Shown in pieces: positions 8,301-15,230 of a DNA stretch of 25,191 bases. The notes under the pieces were generated by a model. The model was not told the DNA's origin. It worked only from the letters and a program-made list of their open reading frames with translations, and did no database searches. The DNA is taken from the NCBI GenBank assembly GCA_002722525.1, contig PBMJ01000010.1, forward strand, positions 1 through 25,191, written 5' to 3'. Within the stretch, counting starts at the first letter, position 1. Each line of letters begins with the position of its first letter. A program made the translations under genes and the position numbers. This DNA comes from Acidimicrobiaceae bacterium. GTDB lineage: Bacteria > Actinomycetota > Acidimicrobiia > Acidimicrobiales > UBA8592.

Positions 8301-10061
8301 CTCAAACCCAAGCTCACCTGAGAACAAAGCCTTGTAGTAGGAAGTTGTCCCTGGGTACTCAGCAGGAATTCTCGGTATTGAGCTATAAAGTCGATTACTG
8401 GCTTCAATGATATAGTCAGCTGTTTCAAGCTGGTCTACGAGAGTAACGAGTTTAGATTTTTCGGATTCCTGGTCGGTGAAACGGTCTGACCTAAATAAAT
8501 CAAGGTCAACGTAATTCAACTGGACCGGCGCAACTGTGGGTCTAGATAGAGGTAGTCGATCATCCCAAATTTGATTAGTAACTGTCGAGCCTGAGGCTAT
8601 GTTCTCATTAATCCATTCTGATGCAGATATTCGAGGGTGAGTATCGTTATAGATACCATTTACAAAAGCGCAACCCCAAAAGAGCGTTCCGGCTACAAGG
8701 ATTGCAGATGCCCCTTGGCTAAGTCGATAAAGGACGATTTTTTTCTCAGTAGTAATCTTCTTTTCTTTTCCCCAGTGCCATAACCGGTAGATTCCGAATC
8801 CGCCAAATGTTATGGCTATTGGATATGCCGGGAGGAGATAACGGATTAATGGGTTGAACTGTTGACTTACAAGTCCAAGCATCACTATGACAAAACTAAG
8901 AGGGATTATAAGCATATGATTTCGTTTCCTGATGATTTCAGAAACTGTTAACCAAAGGCCGACCAAAACTGCAACTGCTAAACCCGGCCCCATGCCATGC
9001 CAGAAAATAGACTTAAGTGGGAACCATAGAGGCGTAATTCCTACCCATTGGATAACCCAAGGAACATCGGCACCGGAATTTACAGATCGTAGGTATTCGA
9101 TATCTGAAAGAAACCTTTCATCGAAGGCAATAAAACCGCTAAATGCGTAGGGGTGGAACAACCTAAAACACAGAAATGCTACGACGAGAATCGACATTGC
9201 CAGCCCCAAGAATTTCGCCGACTCCCTGACTATTTTGGATACTTCTTTAGAATTTATTTTGTTTATTAAGCATAAAAGAATTGCGACTATGGGAACTATG
9301 CCTACTGCTAGACCACTCAATTTAGAAGCTACAGTAAGGCTAAAGACAACTCCGATTGAGAGAACTAGCTGTATTACCCTTCGATTGAACAATTTGTCCA
9401 GGTCGTTTGCTAAACGGATTGTCTTATAGAGCTTTACGGAAAGTAGCACGGTGGCAGCAGCGAAAAACGTCACCCATGTTTCAGCTCCATAAAAGTGACT
9501 GTATTGGATATGAAGGGTGGTAAATGCTTGTAGCGCGGCTGATATGAAACCTACTTTTCTGTTAAAAAGTTCTCGACCAAGTAGGTATACGATCAAGATT
9601 GTTCCTGTATCGATCATCGCAGAGAGAAGTCGGCCTATTAAATTTGCTTTATAACCACTATCGAAGGCTTTAGAGGTGATCGTTGCACCTGATGTTTCTT
9701 TCAATCCGATGCCTAATTTGTCTGCCGAATTAACAATTGTGTTAGGAATTAGTGTGTCTTTCTCAAGGTAGTTAGCTGCTGCCTTTGTGATGAAGAGAGG
9801 AAGTGTTCCGTAAACCCAAGTGCTGCGGTGGTTGTATGGGTTAAGAGTTGAGTCGGCCGAATTAAAGTAATTTCCGCTTCCAGGCCAGGAGATATCTTCT
9901 GTGACCATGCTCCAATAGCGCTCATCTGGATGCTGGTGTGTTCCTTCATCCCAATTTATGTTCCAGACCCGTAAGGTGAACCCGATCATGAGAAGGGCAA
10001 CAAGCGATAGACGACGAATCAATTTAAAGTGTTTATTTAAATCGAAATTTACCGAGGGCAC
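5388..10061 (-). CDS. Giant fusion: PMT/GT39-like glycosyltransferase + DUF2298 (Chlor_Arch_YYY) membrane protein
   Basis: 1557 residues, two complete polytopic modules in one chain. Module 1 (about 1-680) starts with a transmembrane helix followed by NWDEGTHQHPDERYW at 36-50, carrying the acidic pairs D38-E39 and D46-E47 of PMT-type GT-C enzymes. It ends with a soluble region around 590-640 containing FTVYDHPRVTIWEK. Module 2 (about 685-1557) carries DUF2298 hallmarks: GGEKPMELGYL near 815, PPHDPWFSGG and then NYYYFGWF near 847, and FGDLHPHMMGM near 1000. It ends with a soluble tail with VDYVIVGVQEYRFG. Such proteins probably transfer sugars from lipid carriers to surface glycans; the substrate is unknown. 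The GTG start lies 7 bases after TACGGT on this strand, with no Shine-Dalgarno, and is divergent from nfuA. No frameshift or internal stop was seen, so the fusion appears real. Confidence 0.8.
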   Translation of the reverse strand: MPSVNFDLNKHFKLIRRLSLVALLMIGFTLRVWNINWDEGTHQHPDERYWSMVTEDISWPGSGNYFNSADSTLNPYNHRSTWVYGTLPLFITKAAANYLEKDTLIPNTIVNSADKLGIGLKETSGATITSKAFDSGYKANLIGRLLSAMIDTGTILIVYLLGRELFNRKVGFISAALQAFTTLHIQYSHFYGAETWVTFFAAATVLLSVKLYKTIRLANDLDKLFNRRVIQLVLSIGVVFSLTVASKLSGLAVGIVPIVAILLCLINKINSKEVSKIVRESAKFLGLAMSILVVAFLCFRLFHPYAFSGFIAFDERFLSDIEYLRSVNSGADVPWVIQWVGITPLWFPLKSIFWHGMGPGLAVAVLVGLWLTVSEIIRKRNHMLIIPLSFVIVMLGLVSQQFNPLIRYLLPAYPIAITFGGFGIYRLWHWGKEKKITTEKKIVLYRLSQGASAILVAGTLFWGCAFVNGIYNDTHPRISASEWINENIASGSTVTNQIWDDRLPLSRPTVAPVQLNYVDLDLFRSDRFTDQESEKSKLVTLVDQLETADYIIEASNRLYSSIPRIPAEYPGTTSYYKALFSGELGFELVADFKNSPSLFGVEISDANGEETFTVYDHPRVTIWEKTNRWSRTEALKVLNPFSAIHAPNLEPKDASSNALLLRPSESPSRQSNATFDTSFSRGTYLEVPNWVWWLIWLQVTAFAVLPWTSLLFRHFADAGYGLSKAVGFILSGVLLWVFVAWDVVEFNQTTAFTSIAVTLSLGMALWWVHRARLRQLFFEHRSVWLISEIIFLAIFGFLLILRSFNPDLWDSYLGGEKPMELGYLTAIGRSTELPPHDPWFSGGAMNYYYFGWFLVAVPMRALKILPEVAFQFGVATFGALVGVIVFSLLYNLVRSTGASKGKPLPSKATALKAGVLGVFLFMGSGTFDALRVHAKRLRSANTWEFVEGWPILGAFFELVGGTWAWVTGTSLTRFDWWAPSRVNSGTFDITEFPYFTFLFGDLHPHMMGMAVSGLLLSLSFAYLSSCKHGSSRNALGLAIGIGLLSGIARMTNTWDYPTSLLILFVTFFLGSLISSDVSADEDGRIKSLLLGVAGLAILSSAVTTSGNTLMYILGVVGLLGAVSAFSGPARQHRILQFICHLSVAALTHTALLWPYLRDTQNFNIGIHRAQWTSPLDDFLSHWGVFLGIAFIFFGISSTKQRREHRKHNITVHVLPEILRRNKLVKSSIPILSIGLLGLCLLEVSAAFAITIFGVFYSLILAEYECRRTDPDVGKLFAIIMFLFGFAVIGGPEVITINNDVARMNTVFKFWLQGWLFFAIGSAFAIHHIWSFIKEAQTPKKEKPSIFQASPQMVWRLFVLVIVLIGITYPLLATKPRLSTRFSSEYKGLNGVAYLDYDPSIIRRDQGSEEAATVVRIAEDLPLIQWIRSNVSGRPTIVEWTGDSYDWNSRIAIHTGLPTVLGWSSHQYQQRQKYADWIFQRRMDIQNFYTEGTRETISEFLLTYEVDYVIVGVQEYRFGKPDILVSFEDHPALTKVFEHGRNAIYNVDEDALWTSVNS

Positions 10062-10068
10062 ATTATGT

Positions 10069-10074
10069 ACCGTA
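10069..10074 (-). promoter_or_regulatory. -10 hexamer TACGGT for the GT39-DUF2298 fusion gene
   Basis: TANNNT-type hexamer separated by exactly 7 bases from the GTG start at 10061, implying a leaderless or near-leaderless transcript. No clear -35 was found. The divergent nfuA -10 lies at 10149-10154, so both promoters share a 99-base intergenic region. Confidence 0.4.
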
Positions 10075-10148
10075 GATCGTCACTGGCAAAGACGGAGATA
10101 TCTTGAGTGAAATTCCTTCTAAGCTGTAACCCTTGGCCGTAATTTGGA

Positions 10149-10154
10149 TACTAT
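10149..10154 (+). promoter_or_regulatory. -10 hexamer TACTAT for nfuA
   Basis: TACTAT matches the TANNNT form well and is followed by 6 bases (TTTGAT) and the ATG at 10161. There is no Shine-Dalgarno before the start. The spacing predicts transcription starting on or next to the A of ATG. Confidence 0.45.
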
Positions 10155-10160
10155 TTTGAT

Positions 10161-10796
10161 ATGACCATTGATCAAATTGAAACCAGTGAAGATACTGCAA
10201 AAGGCCTGCTAGTTACAGACGCCGCAGTGGAAAAGGTTTTAGAGGCCAGGGCAGAGGAGGAAGAGCCAGAGATGCTGGCCTTACGCGTGCAAATAATCGG
10301 GGTTAATGGACCGGAATTCTCATATGACCTCTCCTTCGAGAGTATTGACGCAGCTTTGGACAACGATGTTATTTCGACCATTGGTGATCTCACAGTTCTG
10401 GTCCCTGAAGAAAGCTATGAAAATCTAAATGGCGCAACCCTCGATCTCCCAAGCAACCCTATGCAGGGAGGTCTAGTTATTCGCAATCCTAATCGTCCGA
10501 ATATGCTTGAAGGAGATGACCTAGAACTAACTGGCTCAATAAGTGAGAAACTTCAACAGCTTCTTGATCAACACATCAACCCGTCTCTGGCCGCTCATGG
10601 CGGTTACGCTGAGCTAGTTAAAATGGAAGAGACTGCAGCCCACATTCTAATGGGTGGTGGTTGTCAAGGATGCGCCATGTCCGCAGCAACTCTCCGGCAG
10701 GGGATAGAGGTGATGATTGCCGAGGCTATCCCTGAGATTACCGAAATCGTAGATGTCACAGACCACGAAGCTGGAGAAAATCCTTTTTTCGACTGA
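10161..10796 (+). CDS. nfuA: NfuA-type Fe-S cluster carrier (degenerate A-type domain + NifU domain)
   Basis: A cytosolic scaffold/carrier that delivers 4Fe-4S clusters to client enzymes. Residues about 15-110 form a HesB/IscA-like (A-type) fold: LLVTDAAVEKVLEAR opening, then ALRVQIIGVNGPEFSYDLSF, and NPNRPNM at the end. This domain has no cysteine at all, as in E. coli NfuA, whose A-type domain is degenerate and serves target binding. Residues about 125-200 are the NifU C-terminal domain with INPSLAAHGG and GGGCQGC, where Cys168 and Cys171 form the CxxC that binds the cluster at the homodimer interface. The 211-residue length is close to NfuA (~190). The ATG follows a leaderless-type -10. 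It ends 5 bases from the convergent dxs stop. Clients could include the 4Fe-4S enzyme MoaA encoded further along (inference). Confidence 0.9.
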   Translation: MTIDQIETSEDTAKGLLVTDAAVEKVLEARAEEEEPEMLALRVQIIGVNGPEFSYDLSFESIDAALDNDVISTIGDLTVLVPEESYENLNGATLDLPSNPMQGGLVIRNPNRPNMLEGDDLELTGSISEKLQQLLDQHINPSLAAHGGYAELVKMEETAAHILMGGGCQGCAMSAATLRQGIEVMIAEAIPEITEIVDVTDHEAGENPFFD

Positions 10797-10801
10797 GAAG
10801 A

Positions 10802-12646
10802 TCAGTCGTCGCCCTGTAAAAATTTATGCACAGATAGGACTTCCTCAGTAATTCCATCGGAATCAAGTCCTAATTCAGAAAGAATATCGTCGGCATTCCC
10901 CTGGGGGACATAAGCAGAGGGAATCCCTAAGGTTCGGACGATAGGCCCCCGCCCTTCCAGTTTGGAAAGTTTATTTTGGATAGTGGCCCCAATGCCACCT
11001 TCGGTAATTCCATCCTCAATGGTTATTACGACGGGATGACGGTGGGCGTCTTCGAGCATTGCCACATCAAGTGGAGAAACGCATCGGACGTCCCAAACCC
11101 CGCAATGTATTCCATACTGCTCTAATGCAGTAGCAGCTTCTTTAGCTGGTTCTAGCATCTTTCCGATTGCAAGAATACAAGCATCATTCCCGTCTTGGAG
11201 TTTGCGAGCTTTCGTTCCCCTACCAACTTCTGTTTCGTGGACAGTTGGGGCAGGAGTTCGTGGATAGCGAATACATACCGGACCATCTGTGATTTCCAAA
11301 GCATCTTGGAACATTTGCTGGAGTTCTTGATAAGAGGAAGGAGCGAAGATAGTCATACCAGGGATCTTCGACATCAACATCATGTCAAGAAGCCCATGAT
11401 GAGAGGCTCCATCGGGGCCGGTTATACCAGCGCGATCAAGGCAGAAAATTACTGGCAGCTCATGAAGCCCCACATCGAAGGCGATTTGGTCAAATGCCCG
11501 ATTAAGAAAAGTGGCGTAGATAGCTACAACCGGTCTAAGGCCAGACATTGCCATTCCAGCTGCAGCTGTAGTCGCATGCTGCTCAGCTATACCTACATCG
11601 AAGAAGCGCTCAGGGAAGCGTTCAGAGTAAGGAAGAAGTCCCGTGCTATCGGGCATAGCTGCAGTAATTGCTACGATATCTTGTCGGCTTTCTGCCTCTT
11701 TGATTAGAACTTCAGTGAATGCAGCCGTGTAGCTTCCTGGTTTCGGATTTCCAATATCGTGCAGACGCTTTACTGGGTCATTTTCAGCAGGTCCATATCC
11801 TCGGCCCTTCTCCGTTAAGACATGGATAACCGTGGGGCCGTCAAAGTCAGCTGCGTTTCGGAACGCTCGCTCTAACTCCTCAACGTTATGGCCATCGAAA
11901 GGACCGTTATAGCGGAGCCCCAGATTTTCGAAGAACGAGGTTGGGTCCCATATTTCTCTAACTGCAGCTTTCGCCGCTTCTATGGCTTTTTCAACTGATT
12001 CGCCGAAAGGAAGAACACTTTTTACTTTCCTTTCGAGTTTTTCCTGTTGTTCGAGGTATCTGGGGTTATTTCGAAGTCGTTTGAGGTTGTCTGAGAGGCG
12101 TGAAATAGTAGGAGCGTATGATCTACCATTGTCGTTGAGGACAATAATCACGTTACTCCCCGCATGGCCGAGGTTGTTGAGGCCTTCAAATGCCATCCCG
12201 CCAGTAAGGGCACCGTCGCCAACTATGGCAATGACTCTTCGTCCTTCACCTACGTTACTTGATTGAGCAGCTGCTATCCCGAAAGCGTAGCTTAGCGCTG
12301 TTGATGCATGACTATTCTCTATCCAATCATGATCAGACTCAGTGCGGCTAGGGTAACCGGATAGCCCACCCGCCTTGCGTAGTGAGCTGAAACTTTCGGT
12401 ACGCCCAGTTAGAATTTTATGGACGTATGCTTGATGCCCCGTATCCCAGAGCAAAATATCACGCGGGGAATCAAACGCCCGATGGAGGGCAATCGTTAAT
12501 TCCACAACTCCGAGATTTGACCCTAGGTGCCCTCCGTTCGTTTCAACCGTATCAACGATAAATGAACGAATTTCTTGTGACAGTTTCTTCAACTCAGAAG
12601 ACGAAAGTCTTCGGAGATCTGCAGGGCAAGTGATTTGTTCTAGCAT
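10802..12646 (-). CDS. dxs: 1-deoxy-D-xylulose-5-phosphate synthase
   Basis: The first, thiamine-diphosphate-dependent step of the MEP isoprenoid pathway: pyruvate plus glyceraldehyde 3-phosphate gives DXP and CO2. Clear family signatures are GGHLGSNLGVVEL (His40, equivalent to the proton-transfer His of E. coli Dxs), DTGHQAYVHKILTGR at 68-82, the ThDP/Mg site GDGALTGG at 143-150 with Asn157 of GLNN, NDNGRSYAPT at 171-180, and the central-domain DRAGITGPDGASHHG. The 614-residue length is normal, and all three transketolase-type domains are present. The ATG has AAGAAAG close upstream on the minus strand. The PAP2 gene ends 65 bases upstream, so dxs may be the distal gene of the flippase-PAP2 unit or use its own promoter. 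Isoprenoid output would feed the undecaprenyl carrier handled by UppP. Confidence 0.97.
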   Translation of the reverse strand: MLEQITCPADLRRLSSSELKKLSQEIRSFIVDTVETNGGHLGSNLGVVELTIALHRAFDSPRDILLWDTGHQAYVHKILTGRTESFSSLRKAGGLSGYPSRTESDHDWIENSHASTALSYAFGIAAAQSSNVGEGRRVIAIVGDGALTGGMAFEGLNNLGHAGSNVIIVLNDNGRSYAPTISRLSDNLKRLRNNPRYLEQQEKLERKVKSVLPFGESVEKAIEAAKAAVREIWDPTSFFENLGLRYNGPFDGHNVEELERAFRNAADFDGPTVIHVLTEKGRGYGPAENDPVKRLHDIGNPKPGSYTAAFTEVLIKEAESRQDIVAITAAMPDSTGLLPYSERFPERFFDVGIAEQHATTAAAGMAMSGLRPVVAIYATFLNRAFDQIAFDVGLHELPVIFCLDRAGITGPDGASHHGLLDMMLMSKIPGMTIFAPSSYQELQQMFQDALEITDGPVCIRYPRTPAPTVHETEVGRGTKARKLQDGNDACILAIGKMLEPAKEAATALEQYGIHCGVWDVRCVSPLDVAMLEDAHRHPVVITIEDGITEGGIGATIQNKLSKLEGRGPIVRTLGIPSAYVPQGNADDILSELGLDSDGITEEVLSVHKFLQGDD

Positions 12647-12711
12647 AACTTTCTTGGTTTCAGGTTTTTACGTTAGCAGTTGTTTATTCATTTCCCTAAG
12701 AGAAAATCAAA

Positions 12712-13530
12712 CTAGCTATGTGGCGTGTGACACTTTGTTATCGCTTGCGATTCAGCCCATTTTTGCAACGAGCCGCCGATCCAATACCCTGCCAAAAGGA
12801 TTAGGCCACCTCCGACAGCATCGATCCAATAATGGTTGGCTGTAACAACGATAGCGAAAAGAGTGCACGCGGGATATAGGGCAAGAGCCGAACTGAATAT
12901 CCGGCGTTTTATAAATGGTTTTAAAGCCAAATAACTCCAAAAAGCCCAAGCGAAGTGGAGGCTTGGCATAGCAGCGTATTGGTTCGAAAGGTTTTCCATC
13001 ATTCCAGAGTCAAAGCTCCATAAGCCTCCTAACTCGGCAACTGTGTCAACAAATGGGCTGCTTTCGATGCAAGCACCATAGGTTCCGCAATTCCCTAGGA
13101 GTCGAGGAGGCATTAATGGATAGGTAGCGAAACCTATCAATGCAAGACCTGTAGTTGTTAACCCGATAGTTCTCCAGCGCTGATAGGCATTTGGCTGCCG
13201 AATATACAAATAGAGTAAAACCCCCAGTGTTACGACAAAATGAAGAGTCCCATAGAAGATATTCCAAAACCTTAGGAACAGATCCCATCCCAAAAACCAC
13301 CCCTGAATGTCAGCTTCAATATAAAGTCCGACGAAACGCTCGACATCGATCATGTGCCCTGCGTTTCGTAACGCGGTTTCAGGTTCCACGGTCGCCGAGC
13401 CAAATTGATTACGGACCCAGGAATAAACTGCATAGAAAATCCCAATAAGCAGCAGCTCTCTAAACCAGTTTAATTCTGGCCGTCTATTTTTTTCCGTGAG
13501 TAATTGGTTATGTTTTTTTTCTCGCATCAT
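12712..13530 (-). CDS. PAP2-superfamily membrane protein (Aur1/inositolphosphotransferase-like)
   Basis: A 272-residue integral membrane protein with about six hydrophobic segments. Motifs of the PAP2_3/Aur1-like group are visible: YPLMPPRLL at 137-145, AAMPSLHFAWA at 186-196 (His192, catalytic-type), and ANHYWIDAVGG at 231-241 (His233 and Asp237, the HxxxD of acid phosphatase motif 3). Such proteins remove or transfer phosphate-containing head groups on lipid substrates at the outer membrane face; the substrate here is unknown. A pair of cysteines at 148 and 154 lies in the loop before the active site. The start overlaps the stop of the UPF0104 gene as ATGA (4 bases), indicating translational coupling and a shared lipid-related task. 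ATG at codon 2 is an alternative start. Confidence 0.8.
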   Translation of the reverse strand: MMREKKHNQLLTEKNRRPELNWFRELLLIGIFYAVYSWVRNQFGSATVEPETALRNAGHMIDVERFVGLYIEADIQGWFLGWDLFLRFWNIFYGTLHFVVTLGVLLYLYIRQPNAYQRWRTIGLTTTGLALIGFATYPLMPPRLLGNCGTYGACIESSPFVDTVAELGGLWSFDSGMMENLSNQYAAMPSLHFAWAFWSYLALKPFIKRRIFSSALALYPACTLFAIVVTANHYWIDAVGGGLILLAGYWIGGSLQKWAESQAITKCHTPHS

Positions 13531-14561
13531 TCGAGAGTCGATGACTCAATCTCGTTTGTTTTAGACCCTTTCCGTCCTCCGAAGATCAGCATGGGTAAGC
13601 CAATAAAGCTGTTGACTAAGGTCAAAGCGTAAAGGGCAAGCCCAAGGGCTAGTGCCTGTTCGTTTGATACATCAATTCCACTAAGGAAAACGACAAGAGT
13701 CCCTTCTCTCACACCTAGGCCTCCAATCCCTAGCGGAAGAACCTGAATTATAAGGACAGCAGGGATAAATGCCATTAAGGCGGTTAATCCTACTTCATCA
13801 ATTCCAAGTGCCTCAACAGCGCATCCAGCAGCCAAAAGGAGTGCAAATTGATAGGCGAAAGCTGAAATGATTACTTCACGCGCAGCCTTCGGGTTCCCTT
13901 TTAGCCGGTCAAGTCCTAAATGGACAGCATTAGCGAATCTTAAGAGGCCTTGACGGTTCTGCAGTCCTTTCCCTATACGGTTGCTTCCAAGTAAGAGAAT
14001 CACAAGTGTTAGGGCGATAAGTGTCACCATTGCAACGATAAGAGGAACTCTAGTTGATGTTCCTAAGCCTGTTAGGCCTGGATTAATTGCGAAGCCCAAC
14101 AGGGTGATTACTGGGAGAACGAGCCACCCGCTCAAACGTTCGAAGACAACCGAGGTAAAGCTAACTGGGCCATCATCTGTATCCCGAGTAAGTCTTCCTA
14201 TACGGATGACATCACCGCCGACTGTTGTAGGGAGAAAATTCGATACAAATTGGCCCGCCATGTAGTGACTGAAAAGTCTCCAAAGTGACTGGTTTACCCC
14301 TAGCGCTCGGAGGACTCTTTGCCATCTAACCGCCCCGAGTAAAAAGCCAATAAGGGTAAAGATGAAAGCGCCGATGGTCCAGAAAGCTGTTTGTTGGTTC
14401 CATTCTGGGATCAGCTCATCCCAGTCTATTCCATCCATAGATTTAAGGATCACAATGAGAAGAGCGACGCTTAACCCAATTCGAAGAGGGATGGTTACTG
14501 AGTTACGTTTCCACCATGGGATGGAATCTTTTTCCTGAGGTTTGCTGTAAATGTAACTCAT
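13527..14561 (-). CDS. UPF0104 / lysylphosphatidylglycerol synthase TM-region family (flippase-like) protein
   Basis: A 344-residue membrane protein with about eight hydrophobic segments, matching the LPG_synthase_TM (UPF0104) family: AVRWQRVLRALGV at 77-89, the highly typical FVSNFLPTTVGGDVIRIGR at 105-123, FERLSGW at 140-146, and LPLGIGGLGVREG in the C-terminal half. Stand-alone members lack the aminoacyl transferase domain of MprF and are thought to move lipids or lipid-linked sugars across the membrane; one archaeal relative is AglD-associated (known family context, not shown here). It forms a tight ATGA-coupled pair with the PAP2 gene. A sigma-70-like promoter candidate lies about 50 bases upstream. 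No Shine-Dalgarno is obvious before the ATG. Confidence 0.85.
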   Translation of the reverse strand: MSYIYSKPQEKDSIPWWKRNSVTIPLRIGLSVALLIVILKSMDGIDWDELIPEWNQQTAFWTIGAFIFTLIGFLLGAVRWQRVLRALGVNQSLWRLFSHYMAGQFVSNFLPTTVGGDVIRIGRLTRDTDDGPVSFTSVVFERLSGWLVLPVITLLGFAINPGLTGLGTSTRVPLIVAMVTLIALTLVILLLGSNRIGKGLQNRQGLLRFANAVHLGLDRLKGNPKAAREVIISAFAYQFALLLAAGCAVEALGIDEVGLTALMAFIPAVLIIQVLPLGIGGLGVREGTLVVFLSGIDVSNEQALALGLALYALTLVNSFIGLPMLIFGGRKGSKTNEIESSTLE

Positions 14562-14611
14562 TGAGGTGTCCGAGTAGGTAGGAATTGGTGTGGAAAGTAA
14601 TTAGCTAGCAA

Positions 14612-14640
14612 TTGATAGGTTATTCCGCATTAGCAGTCAA
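14612..14640 (-). promoter_or_regulatory. Candidate promoter TTGACT-N17-TATCAA for the flippase-PAP2 unit
   Basis: On the minus strand a TTGACT -35 (14640-14635) is separated by exactly 17 bases from TATCAA (14617-14612). This predicts a start near 14605 and a ~44-base leader to the ATG at 14561. It lies in the 207-base gap 14562-14768, in which nothing else is supported; no strong terminator for the upstream thioesterase gene was found there. Confidence 0.4.
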
Positions 14641-14768
14641 TTATCGGATTTCTGAACTTCTCTTAACTTTCTTGCAGTAATTTGACCCAAAAAGCCTGAA
14701 AACGTTGGTTTTTAGCATTTAATAGCTGTCAGACTTATTCCAAAAGGTTGTTCCTGCTGGGGCTTTTA

Positions 14769-15143
14769 CTAGACCCTCTCCAAGAAGCGTTGCCGGTGAA
14801 CAATTACGCGTATGACCTGCCCCATCGCTATTTGTGAGTGTTCATCGTGGGCACTTACCTGAAATGTTAACCTTCGCCCATCGATTCTTGTTAAGAGAGC
14901 ACTCACACGAATCATCGCACCTAACCCGGAAGGGTTTACATGGTCTATTCGGACGCGCATGCCTACAGTTGTTTCTTGCTCAGAAATATGGCCTTCAATA
15001 GCAGCCATTGTCGCCGCTTCGCACCAAGCGATTACCCTTGGGGTTGATAGGACAGGAACGTCGCCGGATGTCAAAGCGATTGAGAGATCTTCTTCTTTAA
15101 CGCTGTAGTCGAAAGAAGCGCTAAGTCCTTGTTCTAGAGCCAT
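14769..15143 (-). CDS. FlK-like hotdog-fold acyl-CoA thioesterase
   Basis: A 124-residue single-domain hotdog protein. The segment VLSTPRVIAWCEAAT followed by TVGMRVRIDHVNP matches the fluoroacetyl-CoA thioesterase (FlK) group. Thr34, Glu42 and His68 have the same spacing (8 and 26) as the catalytic Thr42/Glu50/His76 of FlK. It probably hydrolyses a small or unusual acyl-CoA; nothing here points to fluoroacetate specifically, and most relatives are housekeeping proteins of unknown substrate. It is divergent from tldD with 87 bases between starts. A leaderless-type TATGGT lies 6 bases before the ATG. Confidence 0.75.
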   Translation of the reverse strand: MALEQGLSASFDYSVKEEDLSIALTSGDVPVLSTPRVIAWCEAATMAAIEGHISEQETTVGMRVRIDHVNPSGLGAMIRVSALLTRIDGRRLTFQVSAHDEHSQIAMGQVIRVIVHRQRFLERV

Positions 15144-15149
15144 ACTAAT

Positions 15150-15155
15150 ACCATA
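15150..15155 (-). promoter_or_regulatory. -10 hexamer TATGGT for the thioesterase gene
   Basis: On the minus strand TATGGT is followed by ATTAGT and then the ATG at 15143, a 6-base gap and no Shine-Dalgarno, predicting a leaderless mRNA. Confidence 0.45.
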
Positions 15156-15206
15156 CGCAAACAGGCGCCGTGTCTGTCGGATGGGGCAAACTCACTACAA
15201 AGCGGT

Positions 15207-15212
15207 TACTAT
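15207..15212 (+). promoter_or_regulatory. -10 hexamer TACTAT and GAGG ribosome site for tldD
   Basis: TACTAT lies 18 bases before the ATG at 15231, which would give a short leader of about 11 bases. GAGG at 15222-15225 then sits 5 bases before that ATG, so this gene appears leadered, unlike the divergent thioesterase. The ribosome site decides for ATG 15231 over GTG 15225. Confidence 0.4.
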
Positions 15213-15230
15213 TCAAGGCACGAGGTGCAT

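Noticed and set aside
11195..11707. A 170-codon open frame on the plus strand
   Set aside because: It is antisense to the well-supported dxs gene, and its translation has no domain-like pattern.
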